This document shows, one piece after another, positions 1 through 7,425 of a stretch of DNA of 12,863 nt. The notes under the pieces were generated by a model. The model was not told the DNA's origin, made no database searches, and saw only the letters and a program-made list of their open reading frames with translations. Made by a program: the position numbers and the translations under genes. The DNA is from an uncultured Paraburkholderia sp. GTDB taxonomy: Bacteria; Pseudomonadota; Gammaproteobacteria; Burkholderiales; Burkholderiaceae. Numbering within the stretch: the first letter of the stretch is position 1; every line of letters begins with the position of its first letter. The stretch spans positions 1 through 12,863 of the forward strand of contig CALFSF010000490.1 in NCBI GenBank assembly GCA_937917025.1, read 5' to 3'.

Positions 1-413
1 AGCTCGTCCGGCGTGATCGTGCCGGGGCAGTTCGGCCCGAGCAGCAGCGTCTTGCTGTTCTTTGCGCGCATGCGTGCCTTGAGCTCGATCATGTCACGGA
101 CGGGAATGCCTTCCGTGATACAGATCGCGAGATCCAGGTCGGCCTCGACGGCTTCCCAGATCGCGGCGGCGGCGCCTGCCGGCGGAACGTAGATGACCGA
201 CACGGTCGCGCCCGTTTCAGCCTTGGCTTCGGCGACGCTTGCGTAGATCGGAATGCCTTCGAAATCTTCGCCGGCCTTTTTCGGGTTCACACCCGCGACG
301 TACGCTTCGCGGCCGTTTGCGTATTCACGGCAGGCGCGCGTGTGGAACTGACCGGTCTTGCCGGTAATGCCCTGCGTGATGACCTTGGTGTCTTTGTTGA
401 TCAGAATCGACAT
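1..413 (-). CDS. sucD: Succinyl-CoA synthetase alpha subunit, 5' part only (cut by window start)
   Basis: The alpha subunit works with SucC to interconvert succinyl-CoA and succinate with ATP or GTP formation in the TCA cycle, in the cytoplasm. Reading leftward from the ATG at 413-411, the first 137 codons are present, starting MSILINKDTKVITQGITGK. This is the N-terminal CoA-binding Rossmann domain typical of SucD, with the conserved GITGKTG loop near residue 16, VNPKKAG near residue 43 and the LGPNCPG stretch near residue 124. The active-site histidine lies in the missing C-terminal half. The start is supported by an AGAGGT element a few bases upstream. sucC lies 106 bases upstream in the same direction, so the two are presumably co-transcribed. 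Identification is firm; only the C-terminus is unseen. Confidence 0.96.
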   Translation of the reverse strand, partial: MSILINKDTKVITQGITGKTGQFHTRACREYANGREAYVAGVNPKKAGEDFEGIPIYASVAEAKAETGATVSVIYVPPAGAAAAIWEAVEADLDLAICITEGIPVRDMIELKARMRAKNSKTLLLGPNCPGTITPDE

Positions 414-519
414 GTATTGACCTCTGTTCGTCTGGCGCCGCAAGCGCGTGAGCAGGATGTTCTTCGCCCGCGCCGCATGCGCGCCGCCATTCGTAATCCG
501 TGATGAGCGCCGGGGTGGC

Positions 520-1689
520 TTACGCCTTGCCCGCAGCGGCCGCGACGACCTTCTGCGCAGCTTCTTCCATGCTGTCCGCCGCGATGATCGGCAGGCCGGA
601 TTCAGCGAGCATCTTCTTGCCGAGGTCTTCGTTCGTGCCCTTCATGCGGACCACGAGCGGCACCTTCAGCGAGACAGCCTTCGAAGCCGCGATCACGCCT
701 TCGGCGATCACGTCGCAACGCATGATGCCGCCGAAGATGTTCACGAGAATCGCCGTCAGGTTCGGGTTCTTCAGCATGATCTTGAAGGCTTCCGTGACCT
801 TCTCAGTCGTGGCGCCACCGCCCACGTCGAGGAAGTTCGCCGGTTCGCCGCCGAACAGCTTGATCGTGTCCATGGTTGCCATGGCCAGACCGGCGCCGTT
901 CACGAGACAGCCGATGTTGCCGTCGAGCGAGATGTACGCGAGGTCGAACTTCGATGCTTCGACTTCAGCCGGATCTTCTTCGTCCAGATCGCGATACGCG
1001 ACGATTTCCGGATGACGGAACAGTGCGTTCGAATCGAAATTGAACTTGGCATCGAGCGCGATGACCTTGCCGTCGCCGGTCAGGATCAGCGGGTTGATTT
1101 CGGCGAGCGATGCGTCGGTTTCCCAGAACGCCTTGTAGAGGCCCTGCAGGATCGCGCGTGCTTGCGGCAGCGAAGCGGCGGGCACGCCGATCTTCGTGGC
1201 GAGCTCGTCGGCTTCGGCGTCTTTCAGACCGGTCGACGGGTCGACCGCAATCTTGTGGATCAGCTCGGGCGTCTTTTCCGCGACTTCCTCGACGTCCATG
1301 CCGCCTTCGCTCGATGCCATCACGACGATCTTCTGCGTAACGCGATCGATCACGAGGCCGACATACAGTTCCTTCTTGATGTCAGCGCCTTCTTCGATCA
1401 GCAGACGATTCACCTTCTGGCCTTCCGGGCCGGTCTGGTGCGTGACGAGCTGCATGCCGAGGATCTGGTTCGAGTATTCGCGAACCTGTTCCAGCGTTTT
1501 GGCAACCTTCACGCCGCCGCCCTTGCCACGGCCGCCCGCGTGGATCTGAGCCTTCACGACCCAAACCGGGCCGCCGAGCTCTTCCGCGGCCTTGACCGCA
1601 TCATCCACCGAGAAGACCGGCTTGCCGCGCGGTACCGCGACGCCGAATTTCCGCAGGATTTCCTTACCCTGGTACTCGTGAATCTTCAT
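520..1689 (-). CDS. sucC: Succinyl-CoA synthetase beta subunit (ADP-forming type)
   Basis: This is the nucleotide-binding subunit of succinyl-CoA synthetase, the TCA-cycle enzyme that makes ATP or GTP from succinyl-CoA. The 389-residue product is almost exactly the usual SucC length (388 in E. coli). It begins MKIHEYQGKEILRKFGV, the classic family start. The ATP-grasp domain covers about residues 1-235, with the glycine-rich GGRGKGG loop near 52. The C-terminal ligase domain shows VGGGATTEKV near 285 and GGIMRCD near 319, which contact the alpha subunit and the CoA/phosphate site. The ATG at 1689 is preceded by a good GAAGGGA ribosome site. sucD follows after 106 bases and the DUF2889 gene ends 58 bases upstream, all in one direction. 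Confidence 0.98.
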   Translation of the reverse strand: MKIHEYQGKEILRKFGVAVPRGKPVFSVDDAVKAAEELGGPVWVVKAQIHAGGRGKGGGVKVAKTLEQVREYSNQILGMQLVTHQTGPEGQKVNRLLIEEGADIKKELYVGLVIDRVTQKIVVMASSEGGMDVEEVAEKTPELIHKIAVDPSTGLKDAEADELATKIGVPAASLPQARAILQGLYKAFWETDASLAEINPLILTGDGKVIALDAKFNFDSNALFRHPEIVAYRDLDEEDPAEVEASKFDLAYISLDGNIGCLVNGAGLAMATMDTIKLFGGEPANFLDVGGGATTEKVTEAFKIMLKNPNLTAILVNIFGGIMRCDVIAEGVIAASKAVSLKVPLVVRMKGTNEDLGKKMLAESGLPIIAADSMEEAAQKVVAAAAGKA

Positions 1690-1747
1690 GCGTGATTCCC
1701 TTCAGTCTGAGAGTTGGATTGAACTTCGTTTCCGCTTTTATCGCTGT

Positions 1748-2446
1748 TCAACGACGCGCCGCTCGCGCGGCTTGTCCGTCGGATGCACCTTCCGCGCGCT
1801 CCTCTGCTCGCGGCGCGCGGCCGTACCAGCGCGGATAAAACTGCTGCACCGCTTCACCGTCGAATCGCAGCGCATGGCAGCGACCGAGCTGGAAAGGCGG
1901 TTTGTCGGTTGATTCCCTTGCCGGCCTGCCGGCCCGCTCATCCGCGGATGCATGTCCGCTGGCGCCGCTGGCCGGACGCGCCTCTGCTTTCTCGCCGGGC
2001 GCGCCGCTGTTCGTGTTCCAGACATCGCCCGCGAACGCCTGGATGGCGGCCGTGGGCATGACCGCGCACAACTCGGTGAGATGCGTGCAGCCAGCGGTGC
2101 CGCCCAGCAAACGGTTGGCATCGCGACGGAAGTTGTTGAACAGGTTGAGCCCGATGAGGGCCCGATAGGCGGGATTGGCGGTCTGGCAGATGCCCGGATA
2201 GGGCACCCAGTCGGACGACGCTTCGGCGTCGACGACGTTGAGCTTGCGATCGATCGTAATGCGGAGCCAGAGTTCATGGATCGGCAGACCGTTGGGCCGG
2301 ACGCCCGACGCAAGCACGACATCGCGTGGCTTTTCGTCGGTGAGGCACGCCTCGATGTCCCACAGCCCGTCCTCGCGCTCATAGGCTTCCGCGCATATTG
2401 CGCGGCGATGGCGCAACTGACGGGAGACGGGCGGGGAAAGCGGCAT
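1748..2446 (-). CDS. DUF2889 family protein of unknown function
   Basis: The 232-residue protein matches the DUF2889 pattern as I know it: an N-terminal AYEREDGLWDIEACLTDEK stretch (residues 21-39), a GGTAGCTHLTEL motif (115-126) and a C-terminal core ending in YPRWY (204-208). No signal peptide or membrane segment is visible, so it is probably cytoplasmic. Residues about 148-182 are a low-complexity Ala/Gly/Glu/Arg linker that splits the core from the C-terminal motif, and the last ~20 residues are again Ala/Glu/Arg-rich. C120, H122, C190 and H191 fall in the motifs and could bind a metal (inference). It lies between recX and sucC, with 131 bases upstream and 58 downstream. No clear ribosome site precedes the ATG at 2446. 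The function is unknown. Confidence 0.85.
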   Translation of the reverse strand: MPLSPPVSRQLRHRRAICAEAYEREDGLWDIEACLTDEKPRDVVLASGVRPNGLPIHELWLRITIDRKLNVVDAEASSDWVPYPGICQTANPAYRALIGLNLFNNFRRDANRLLGGTAGCTHLTELCAVMPTAAIQAFAGDVWNTNSGAPGEKAEARPASGASGHASADERAGRPARESTDKPPFQLGRCHALRFDGEAVQQFYPRWYGRAPRAEERAEGASDGQAARAARR

Positions 2447-2479
2447 GCGAGAGGTAAGGCCGGATTGGGAAACCAGCGA

Positions 2480-2488
2480 ATTTTAGCA
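2480..2488 (-). promoter_or_regulatory. Possible extended -10 promoter of the DUF2889 gene
   Basis: On the minus strand the sequence reads TGCTAAAAT, an extended -10 box (TG-n-TAAAAT) 34 bases before the ATG at 2446. No good -35 hexamer sits at the right distance, which an extended -10 promoter can tolerate. The surrounding stretch is AT-rich compared with the rest of the window. It could also drive sucCD by read-through. This is a visual match only. Confidence 0.35.
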
Positions 2489-2577
2489 TACTGGGTATTT
2501 GACATTATTCGTGTACGGCTACCCTGCGGCAACCTCGCCCGGGGCGACGCGTCGCGACCCGAAATGCGATTTGCGGG

Positions 2578-3435
2578 CTATTGGCCGCCTTCGGCCCAGT
2601 CTTCGTCCATCCCTTTCAGGATCTTGCCGATCGTTGCGCCCGAAAATCCGCGCGCGGCCAGAAAACGCGCCTGTTTCGCGCGCTCGGCAGGGGTCTCGGG
2701 GATATGGCCGAATTTCTTGCGCCAGACGCCTTGCGCGCGGGCAAGTTCGGTTTCGCGCAACTGGGCACTCGCTTCCTCGATCAACGTCTGGCCGACCGCG
2801 TGCTGCTTCAGCTCATTCACGATGCGGCTTGCGCCCATACGCGATGAGCGGCGGTGGATCAGGCTTTCGGCGAAACGCGAATCGGAGAGCCAGCCTTCGG
2901 TTTCCAGGATGTCGAGCAGCGCGTCGACGTTGTCGTTTTCTTCGACGAACGGAGCGAGCTTGCGGGCCAGTTCAGCGCGGCTGTATTCGCGACGCGACAG
3001 ATAGCCGAGCGCGCGCCCTTTCAGAGAGCGTGCGGGGCGTTTGGCGTTGGCGGAGCGGTCTTTGCCCGCGGGCGGCGGATCGCCCGGCGCGCGACGCGAG
3101 CGCGAGTAAGTGGGTTCCGCGGGTGGCTGATCGCTTTCAGACGTGAAGTCTGGAGCGAAGGCGTGGGTGGAATTTGAAGATTCGGTTGAAACTGGGGCCG
3201 CCCTGGACGAGGCAGCGGCACCAGCGGACGCCGATACGGATACCGATCGCGATGCAGCCGTAGCCGCACCCGACGAACGACGCGCTGTCGCCGCGCGATC
3301 ATGTGCATCGAACGACTCGAACGGATCGAACGAGTCGTCGTCATGCGGGCCGTCCGCATCTTGCCCTGCACGTCGAACAGACCGTGGTTCAGGCTGCGAA
3401 TCAAACTGCGATGCAGGCCGGCCCTTGCGTATCAC
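2578..3435 (-). CDS. recX: RecX, regulatory protein of RecA, with long N-terminal extension
   Basis: RecX binds RecA filaments and limits recombinase and co-protease activity. The C-terminal ~149 residues (from RSLKGRALGYLSRREYSR to the end) are a typical RecX: tandem three-helix repeats with LSRREYSRAELARKL, the VDALLDILETEGWLSDSRFAESLI stretch, and RFLAARGFSGATIGKIL near the end. Family members are usually about 150-170 residues. Here about 135 residues of Ser/Ala/Asp/Arg-rich, probably disordered sequence precede the core. I chose the GTG at 3435, which starts IRKGRPASQ and lies 7 bases past the recA stop. An in-frame ATG at 3483 would add 16 residues and overlap recA. Neither has a strong ribosome site, so translational coupling to recA is likely. 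Shared transcription would put it under SOS control. Confidence 0.93.
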   Translation of the reverse strand: MIRKGRPASQFDSQPEPRSVRRAGQDADGPHDDDSFDPFESFDAHDRAATARRSSGAATAASRSVSVSASAGAAASSRAAPVSTESSNSTHAFAPDFTSESDQPPAEPTYSRSRRAPGDPPPAGKDRSANAKRPARSLKGRALGYLSRREYSRAELARKLAPFVEENDNVDALLDILETEGWLSDSRFAESLIHRRSSRMGASRIVNELKQHAVGQTLIEEASAQLRETELARAQGVWRKKFGHIPETPAERAKQARFLAARGFSGATIGKILKGMDEDWAEGGQ

Positions 3436-3442
3436 GCGACGA

Positions 3443-4516
<1,074 letters not shown>

Positions 4517-4609
4517 GAATCGTCCTTTGCTATGATGAACGGCGTCTGACGCAGGTTGCGGTCCGCAGGGTTGAAGTCCGTTTTCGCGGACGGCGCGCTA
4601 AACGCAGAC

Positions 4610-4638
4610 ACTGTATAAAAAAACAGTGGTTTTGGCAA
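4610..4638 (-). promoter_or_regulatory. recA sigma-70 promoter
   Basis: On the minus strand TTGCCA (bases 4638-4633) is followed by exactly 17 bases and then TACAGT (4615-4610). These match the -35 hexamer at five of six positions and the -10 at four of six. The -10 is covered by the LexA box. The implied transcript start is close to base 4603, giving a leader of about 90 bases before recA. Confidence 0.7.
4611..4626. promoter_or_regulatory. LexA (SOS) box of recA
   Basis: CTGTATAAAAAAACAG is a perfect CTGT-N8-ACAG site, the LexA consensus known in gamma- and betaproteobacteria, with the usual AT-rich centre. It overlaps the -10 and spacer of the recA promoter, where bound LexA would block polymerase. 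It also lies 133 bases upstream of the divergent response regulator, so an effect on that gene is possible but not shown. Confidence 0.88.
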
Positions 4639-4640
4639 GT

Positions 4641-4674
4641 GCGTTGCACATTCATTTCGAAGCATGCGCAACGC
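4641..4674. repeat. Inverted repeat in the recA / response-regulator gap
   Basis: GCGTTGCACA (4641-4650) pairs with TGCGCAACGC (4665-4674) with one mismatch in ten, around a 14-base centre. It sits just upstream of the recA -35 box and inside the 242-base gap that also serves the response regulator. It could be an operator or a leader hairpin. No T-run follows, so it is not a terminator. Confidence 0.45.
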
Positions 4675-4758
4675 CAGCCCAACCACCACGATTGTTTCGG
4701 AGACCGCCGCGCGCCGGGCGACACCACGACGCGGGCAATGCCAGAGCCTCAACGCCTC

Positions 4759-5559
4759 ATGCGAATTCTCATTGCCGAAGATGACAGCATACTCGCGGAC
4801 GGTCTCGTCCGATCACTCCGCCAGTCGGCCTATGCCGTCGATCACGTGAAGAACGGCGTCGAGGCCGATACCGCCCTTTCGATGCAGACGTTCGACCTGC
4901 TGATCCTCGATCTCGGCCTGCCGCGCATGTCCGGGCTCGAGGTGCTGCGGCGCCTGCGGGCGCGCAGTTCGAACATGCCGGTGCTGATTCTCACGGCTGC
5001 GGACAGCGTCGACGAACGGGTGAAGGGCCTCGATCTCGGCGCCGACGACTATATGGCCAAGCCCTTCGCGCTCAACGAACTCGAAGCACGGGTGCGGGCG
5101 CTCACGCGGCGCGGCGCGGGCGGCGGCCCGACCGTGGTGAAACATGGCTCGCTGTCGTTCGACCAGGTTGGACGGATTGCATATGTGAACGAGCAGGTAG
5201 TGGAGCTTTCGGCGCGCGAACTCGGGCTGCTGGAAGTGCTGCTGCAACGGATCGGCCGGCTGGTGTCGAAGGAACAGCTCGTCGATCACCTGTGCGAATG
5301 GGGCGAGGAAGTCAGCAATAACGCGATCGAGGTCTACGTTCACCGGCTGCGCAAGAAGATCGAACCGAGCGGCGTGCGCATCATCACCGTGCGCGGGCTC
5401 GGCTACTGCCTCGAAAAGGCCGCACCAGCGCCCGCGCCCGCCCCGGTAGCCGCCGCAACCGCCGCAACCGCCGCAACACAGGCAACGCCTTCAGCAACAG
5501 CCGCCGCAACCGCCGCGCCCGCTCCGGGCGCAATGCCCGCGAGCCACTACTTCAAGTAG
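4759..5559 (+). CDS. OmpR/PhoB-type response regulator (TctD/QseB-like)
   Basis: This is a cytoplasmic DNA-binding response regulator, presumably phosphorylated by the kinase 6 bases downstream. From the ATG at 4759 (266 residues) the receiver domain covers about 1-115, with the acidic pair D8-D9, phospho-acceptor D51 in LDLGLP, T79 and K101 in YMAKPF. The winged-helix domain runs about 130-220 and ends in NAIEVYVHRLRKKIE and VRGLGYCLEK, as in OmpR proteins. Residues 221-266 are an odd Ala/Pro/Thr-rich tail ending SHYFK, absent from typical ~225-residue members. An upstream in-frame ATG at 4738 would add 7 residues; neither start has a strong ribosome site, and MRILIAEDD is the standard family start. 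Its target genes are not known; the MFS gene downstream is a candidate. Confidence 0.93.
   Translation: MRILIAEDDSILADGLVRSLRQSAYAVDHVKNGVEADTALSMQTFDLLILDLGLPRMSGLEVLRRLRARSSNMPVLILTAADSVDERVKGLDLGADDYMAKPFALNELEARVRALTRRGAGGGPTVVKHGSLSFDQVGRIAYVNEQVVELSARELGLLEVLLQRIGRLVSKEQLVDHLCEWGEEVSNNAIEVYVHRLRKKIEPSGVRIITVRGLGYCLEKAAPAPAPAPVAAATAATAATQATPSATAAATAAPAPGAMPASHYFK
5452..5478 (+). repeat. Three tandem 9-bp units GCCGCAACC
   Basis: Units at 5452-5460, 5461-5469 and 5470-5478 read GCCGCAACC, GCCGCAACC and GCCGCAACA. They encode part of the Ala/Thr tail of the response regulator (AAT repeats), and the same unit partly recurs near 5501. Because 9 is a multiple of 3, copy-number change by slippage would lengthen or shorten the tail without a frameshift. 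Confidence 0.8.
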
Positions 5560-5565
5560 GACCGC

Positions 5566-7197
5566 ATGTCCGCTCGCCGCGAGCACGCCGCCGCGCATCA
5601 CGCCGAAGCGCCTGCGCCCCGGGCGCGCACCGCGCGGGCGAGGCCACCGGGCTCGCCCGATTCATCCGCCGCGAGTCTCGACGACGACGCCCGCGACGCC
5701 CGCTACGCCAACCCCTTCGCCCCGCCCGACGAAAGCGAGGCTGCCGCCGCGGCGCGTCCGCGTTCGCTCTTCGGCGAAATTCTCGACTGGATGCTGGCGC
5801 CGCTGCTGCTACTGTGGCCGATGAGTCTGGCGGTCACCTATCTCGTCGCCAAATCGATCGCGAACGGCCCGTTCGACCGCGCGCTCGAAACCGATGCCTA
5901 CGTGCTCGCGCGGCAGATTCATCCGGTGAACGGCGTCGCGGAACTGTCGCTGGCCGATTCGACCCGCGACTTCCTGCGCACGGACAACATCGACAGCGTG
6001 TTCTATCAGGTGCTCGGCACGCGCGGCGAGCTGGTCGGCGGCGACCGCGACATGCCGCTGCCGCACGAGGAAGACCGGCCGCAGCCGGGCATCGTCGCGT
6101 TTCGCGACGACGTGCTGCGCGGCAACGACATCCGCGTCGCGTACACGACCGTCGAGTTTCCGCAGATGCCCGGTGCGCAGCCGGTGTTGCTGCAGGTGGC
6201 CGAAACGCTCGACAAGCGCAGCCAGCTTGCCAACGACATCATCAAAGGCGTGATCCTGCCGCAGTTCGTGATCCTGCCGCTCGCGATCCTGCTGGTGTGG
6301 TTCGGGCTCTCGCGCGGGCTCGCGCCGCTGCACGCGCTGCAGTCGAACATCCGCGCGCGTCGTCCAGACGACCTGTCGCCGCTCGAAGCCCGACGCGCGC
6401 CGCCGGAAATCGAGCCGCTCGTGACGTCGTTCAACGATCTCCTGACGCGCCTCGAACAGAACATGGAACTGCAAAAGCGCTTTATCGCCGACGCCGCGCA
6501 TCAGATGAAGACCCCGCTCGCCGGTCTGCGCACGCAGGCGGAGCTGGCGCTGCGGCAGGATGCGTCGGTGGAAGTGCATCGTTCGCTCGAACAGATCGCG
6601 ACGAGTTCGGAGCACGCCGCGCGGCTCGTCACGCAGTTGCTGGCGCTCGCGCGCGCGGAAAACCGCATGTCCGGGCAGATCTTCACGCCGGTCGAAATCA
6701 CGGAAGTGGCGCGCAACGCCGTGCGCGACTGGGTTCAGGCCGCGCTCGCCCGCCAGATGGACCTCGGCTACGAAGGCCCCGACGATATCGACGCGCCGGA
6801 CGGCGGCCGCATCGAGGTGGACGGCAACCTGGTGATGTTGCGCGAAATGCTGTCGAACCTGCTCGACAACGCGATCCGCTACACGCCGGAAGGCGGACGC
6901 GTCACCGTGCGGGTAAAGCCCGAGCCGGCCGCGGGACTCGTACATCTCGAAGTGGAAGACACGGGCATCGGCATTCCGGCCGCCGAGCGCGGCCGGGTGA
7001 TCGAGCGCTTCTACCGGATTCTCGGCCGCGACGGCGATGGCAGCGGCCTCGGTCTCGCCATCGTCCGCGAGATCGCGACGATGCACGGCGGCACGCTGAC
7101 CATCGAGGACAACGTCTATCAAACCGCGCCGCGGCTCGCGGGGACGCTCGTGCGTGTCAGCCTGAGCGTGCTGGAACGCGCCCGGGACTTACCCTAA
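5566..7197 (+). CDS. Sensor histidine kinase, TctE-like (2CSK_N-type sensor)
   Basis: This inner-membrane kinase should sense an unknown signal in the periplasm and phosphorylate the adjacent regulator. The 543 residues run as follows: a Pro/Ala/Arg-rich cytoplasmic N-tail (1-~70), membrane helix 1 (~72-95), a periplasmic domain (~96-227) resembling the 2CSK_N domain of TctE kinases, membrane helix 2 (~228-250), and a HAMP-like linker. The HisKA helix follows with H312 in AAHQMKTPLAG. The ATPase domain shows the N box NLLDNAIRY (431-439), DTGIGI (465-470), FYRI, and GSGLGLAIVREI near 491. All catalytic motifs are intact. TctE-type kinases are usually about 460-480 residues, so the N-tail is extra. 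The AGGA ribosome site overlaps the regulator's stop codon region, indicating an operon. Confidence 0.94.
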   Translation: MSARREHAAAHHAEAPAPRARTARARPPGSPDSSAASLDDDARDARYANPFAPPDESEAAAAARPRSLFGEILDWMLAPLLLLWPMSLAVTYLVAKSIANGPFDRALETDAYVLARQIHPVNGVAELSLADSTRDFLRTDNIDSVFYQVLGTRGELVGGDRDMPLPHEEDRPQPGIVAFRDDVLRGNDIRVAYTTVEFPQMPGAQPVLLQVAETLDKRSQLANDIIKGVILPQFVILPLAILLVWFGLSRGLAPLHALQSNIRARRPDDLSPLEARRAPPEIEPLVTSFNDLLTRLEQNMELQKRFIADAAHQMKTPLAGLRTQAELALRQDASVEVHRSLEQIATSSEHAARLVTQLLALARAENRMSGQIFTPVEITEVARNAVRDWVQAALARQMDLGYEGPDDIDAPDGGRIEVDGNLVMLREMLSNLLDNAIRYTPEGGRVTVRVKPEPAAGLVHLEVEDTGIGIPAAERGRVIERFYRILGRDGDGSGLGLAIVREIATMHGGTLTIEDNVYQTAPRLAGTLVRVSLSVLERARDLP

Positions 7198-7241
7198 CTG
7201 ACGGTTCTCCAGCAAGCGCCGCAATCCTCCCGCTGGCGCAA

Positions 7242-7300
7242 TTGACATCTCATTAGACGATGTTGACGCCACATAGACGGAATAACAGCACATTTAGCCT
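7242..7300. repeat. Three spaced CAT(T)nAG motifs upstream of the MFS gene
   Basis: In the 228-base gap (7198-7425) the motifs CATTAG (7251-7256), CATAG (7272-7276) and CATTTAG (7291-7297) place their TAG at 7254, 7274 and 7295, about two DNA helical turns apart. The first two also share TTGAC nine bases or so upstream (7242 and 7263) and ACG after. OmpR-type regulators often bind such direct repeats, and a gene for one lies upstream. No convincing -35/-10 pair could be placed. The rest of the gap shows nothing else clear. Confidence 0.4.
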
Positions 7301-7425
7301 CGGACGCAGTGCGCTTATTTACGAGACAATCCGTCAGTAGGCAGTAAGTTTTGCCTCCAATAATCGGCTGACGGGCGCGCCTTGCCGGCGGGTCCGCATG
7401 CTTATATCAATATTGGAGACGACAT

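Noticed and set aside
448..1695. 415-residue open frame antisense to sucC
   Set aside because: It is a shadow of sucC: Arg/His/Asp-rich, with no domain and no ribosome site.
1719..1751. TTGAAC / GTTCAA inverted pair before sucC
   Set aside because: The arms are only six bases with a 21-base gap and partly lie in the preceding gene. This is too weak for an operator call.
2544..2555. Perfect palindrome GCGACGCGTCGC after recX
   Set aside because: It is short, GC-only and without a T-run. Chance palindromes of CG steps are common in this genome, so I do not call it a terminator.
5809..7122. 437-residue frame antisense to the histidine kinase, and a 480-residue same-strand frame over it
   Set aside because: Both are Arg/Ala-rich shadows. 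The kinase motifs are intact in the accepted frame.
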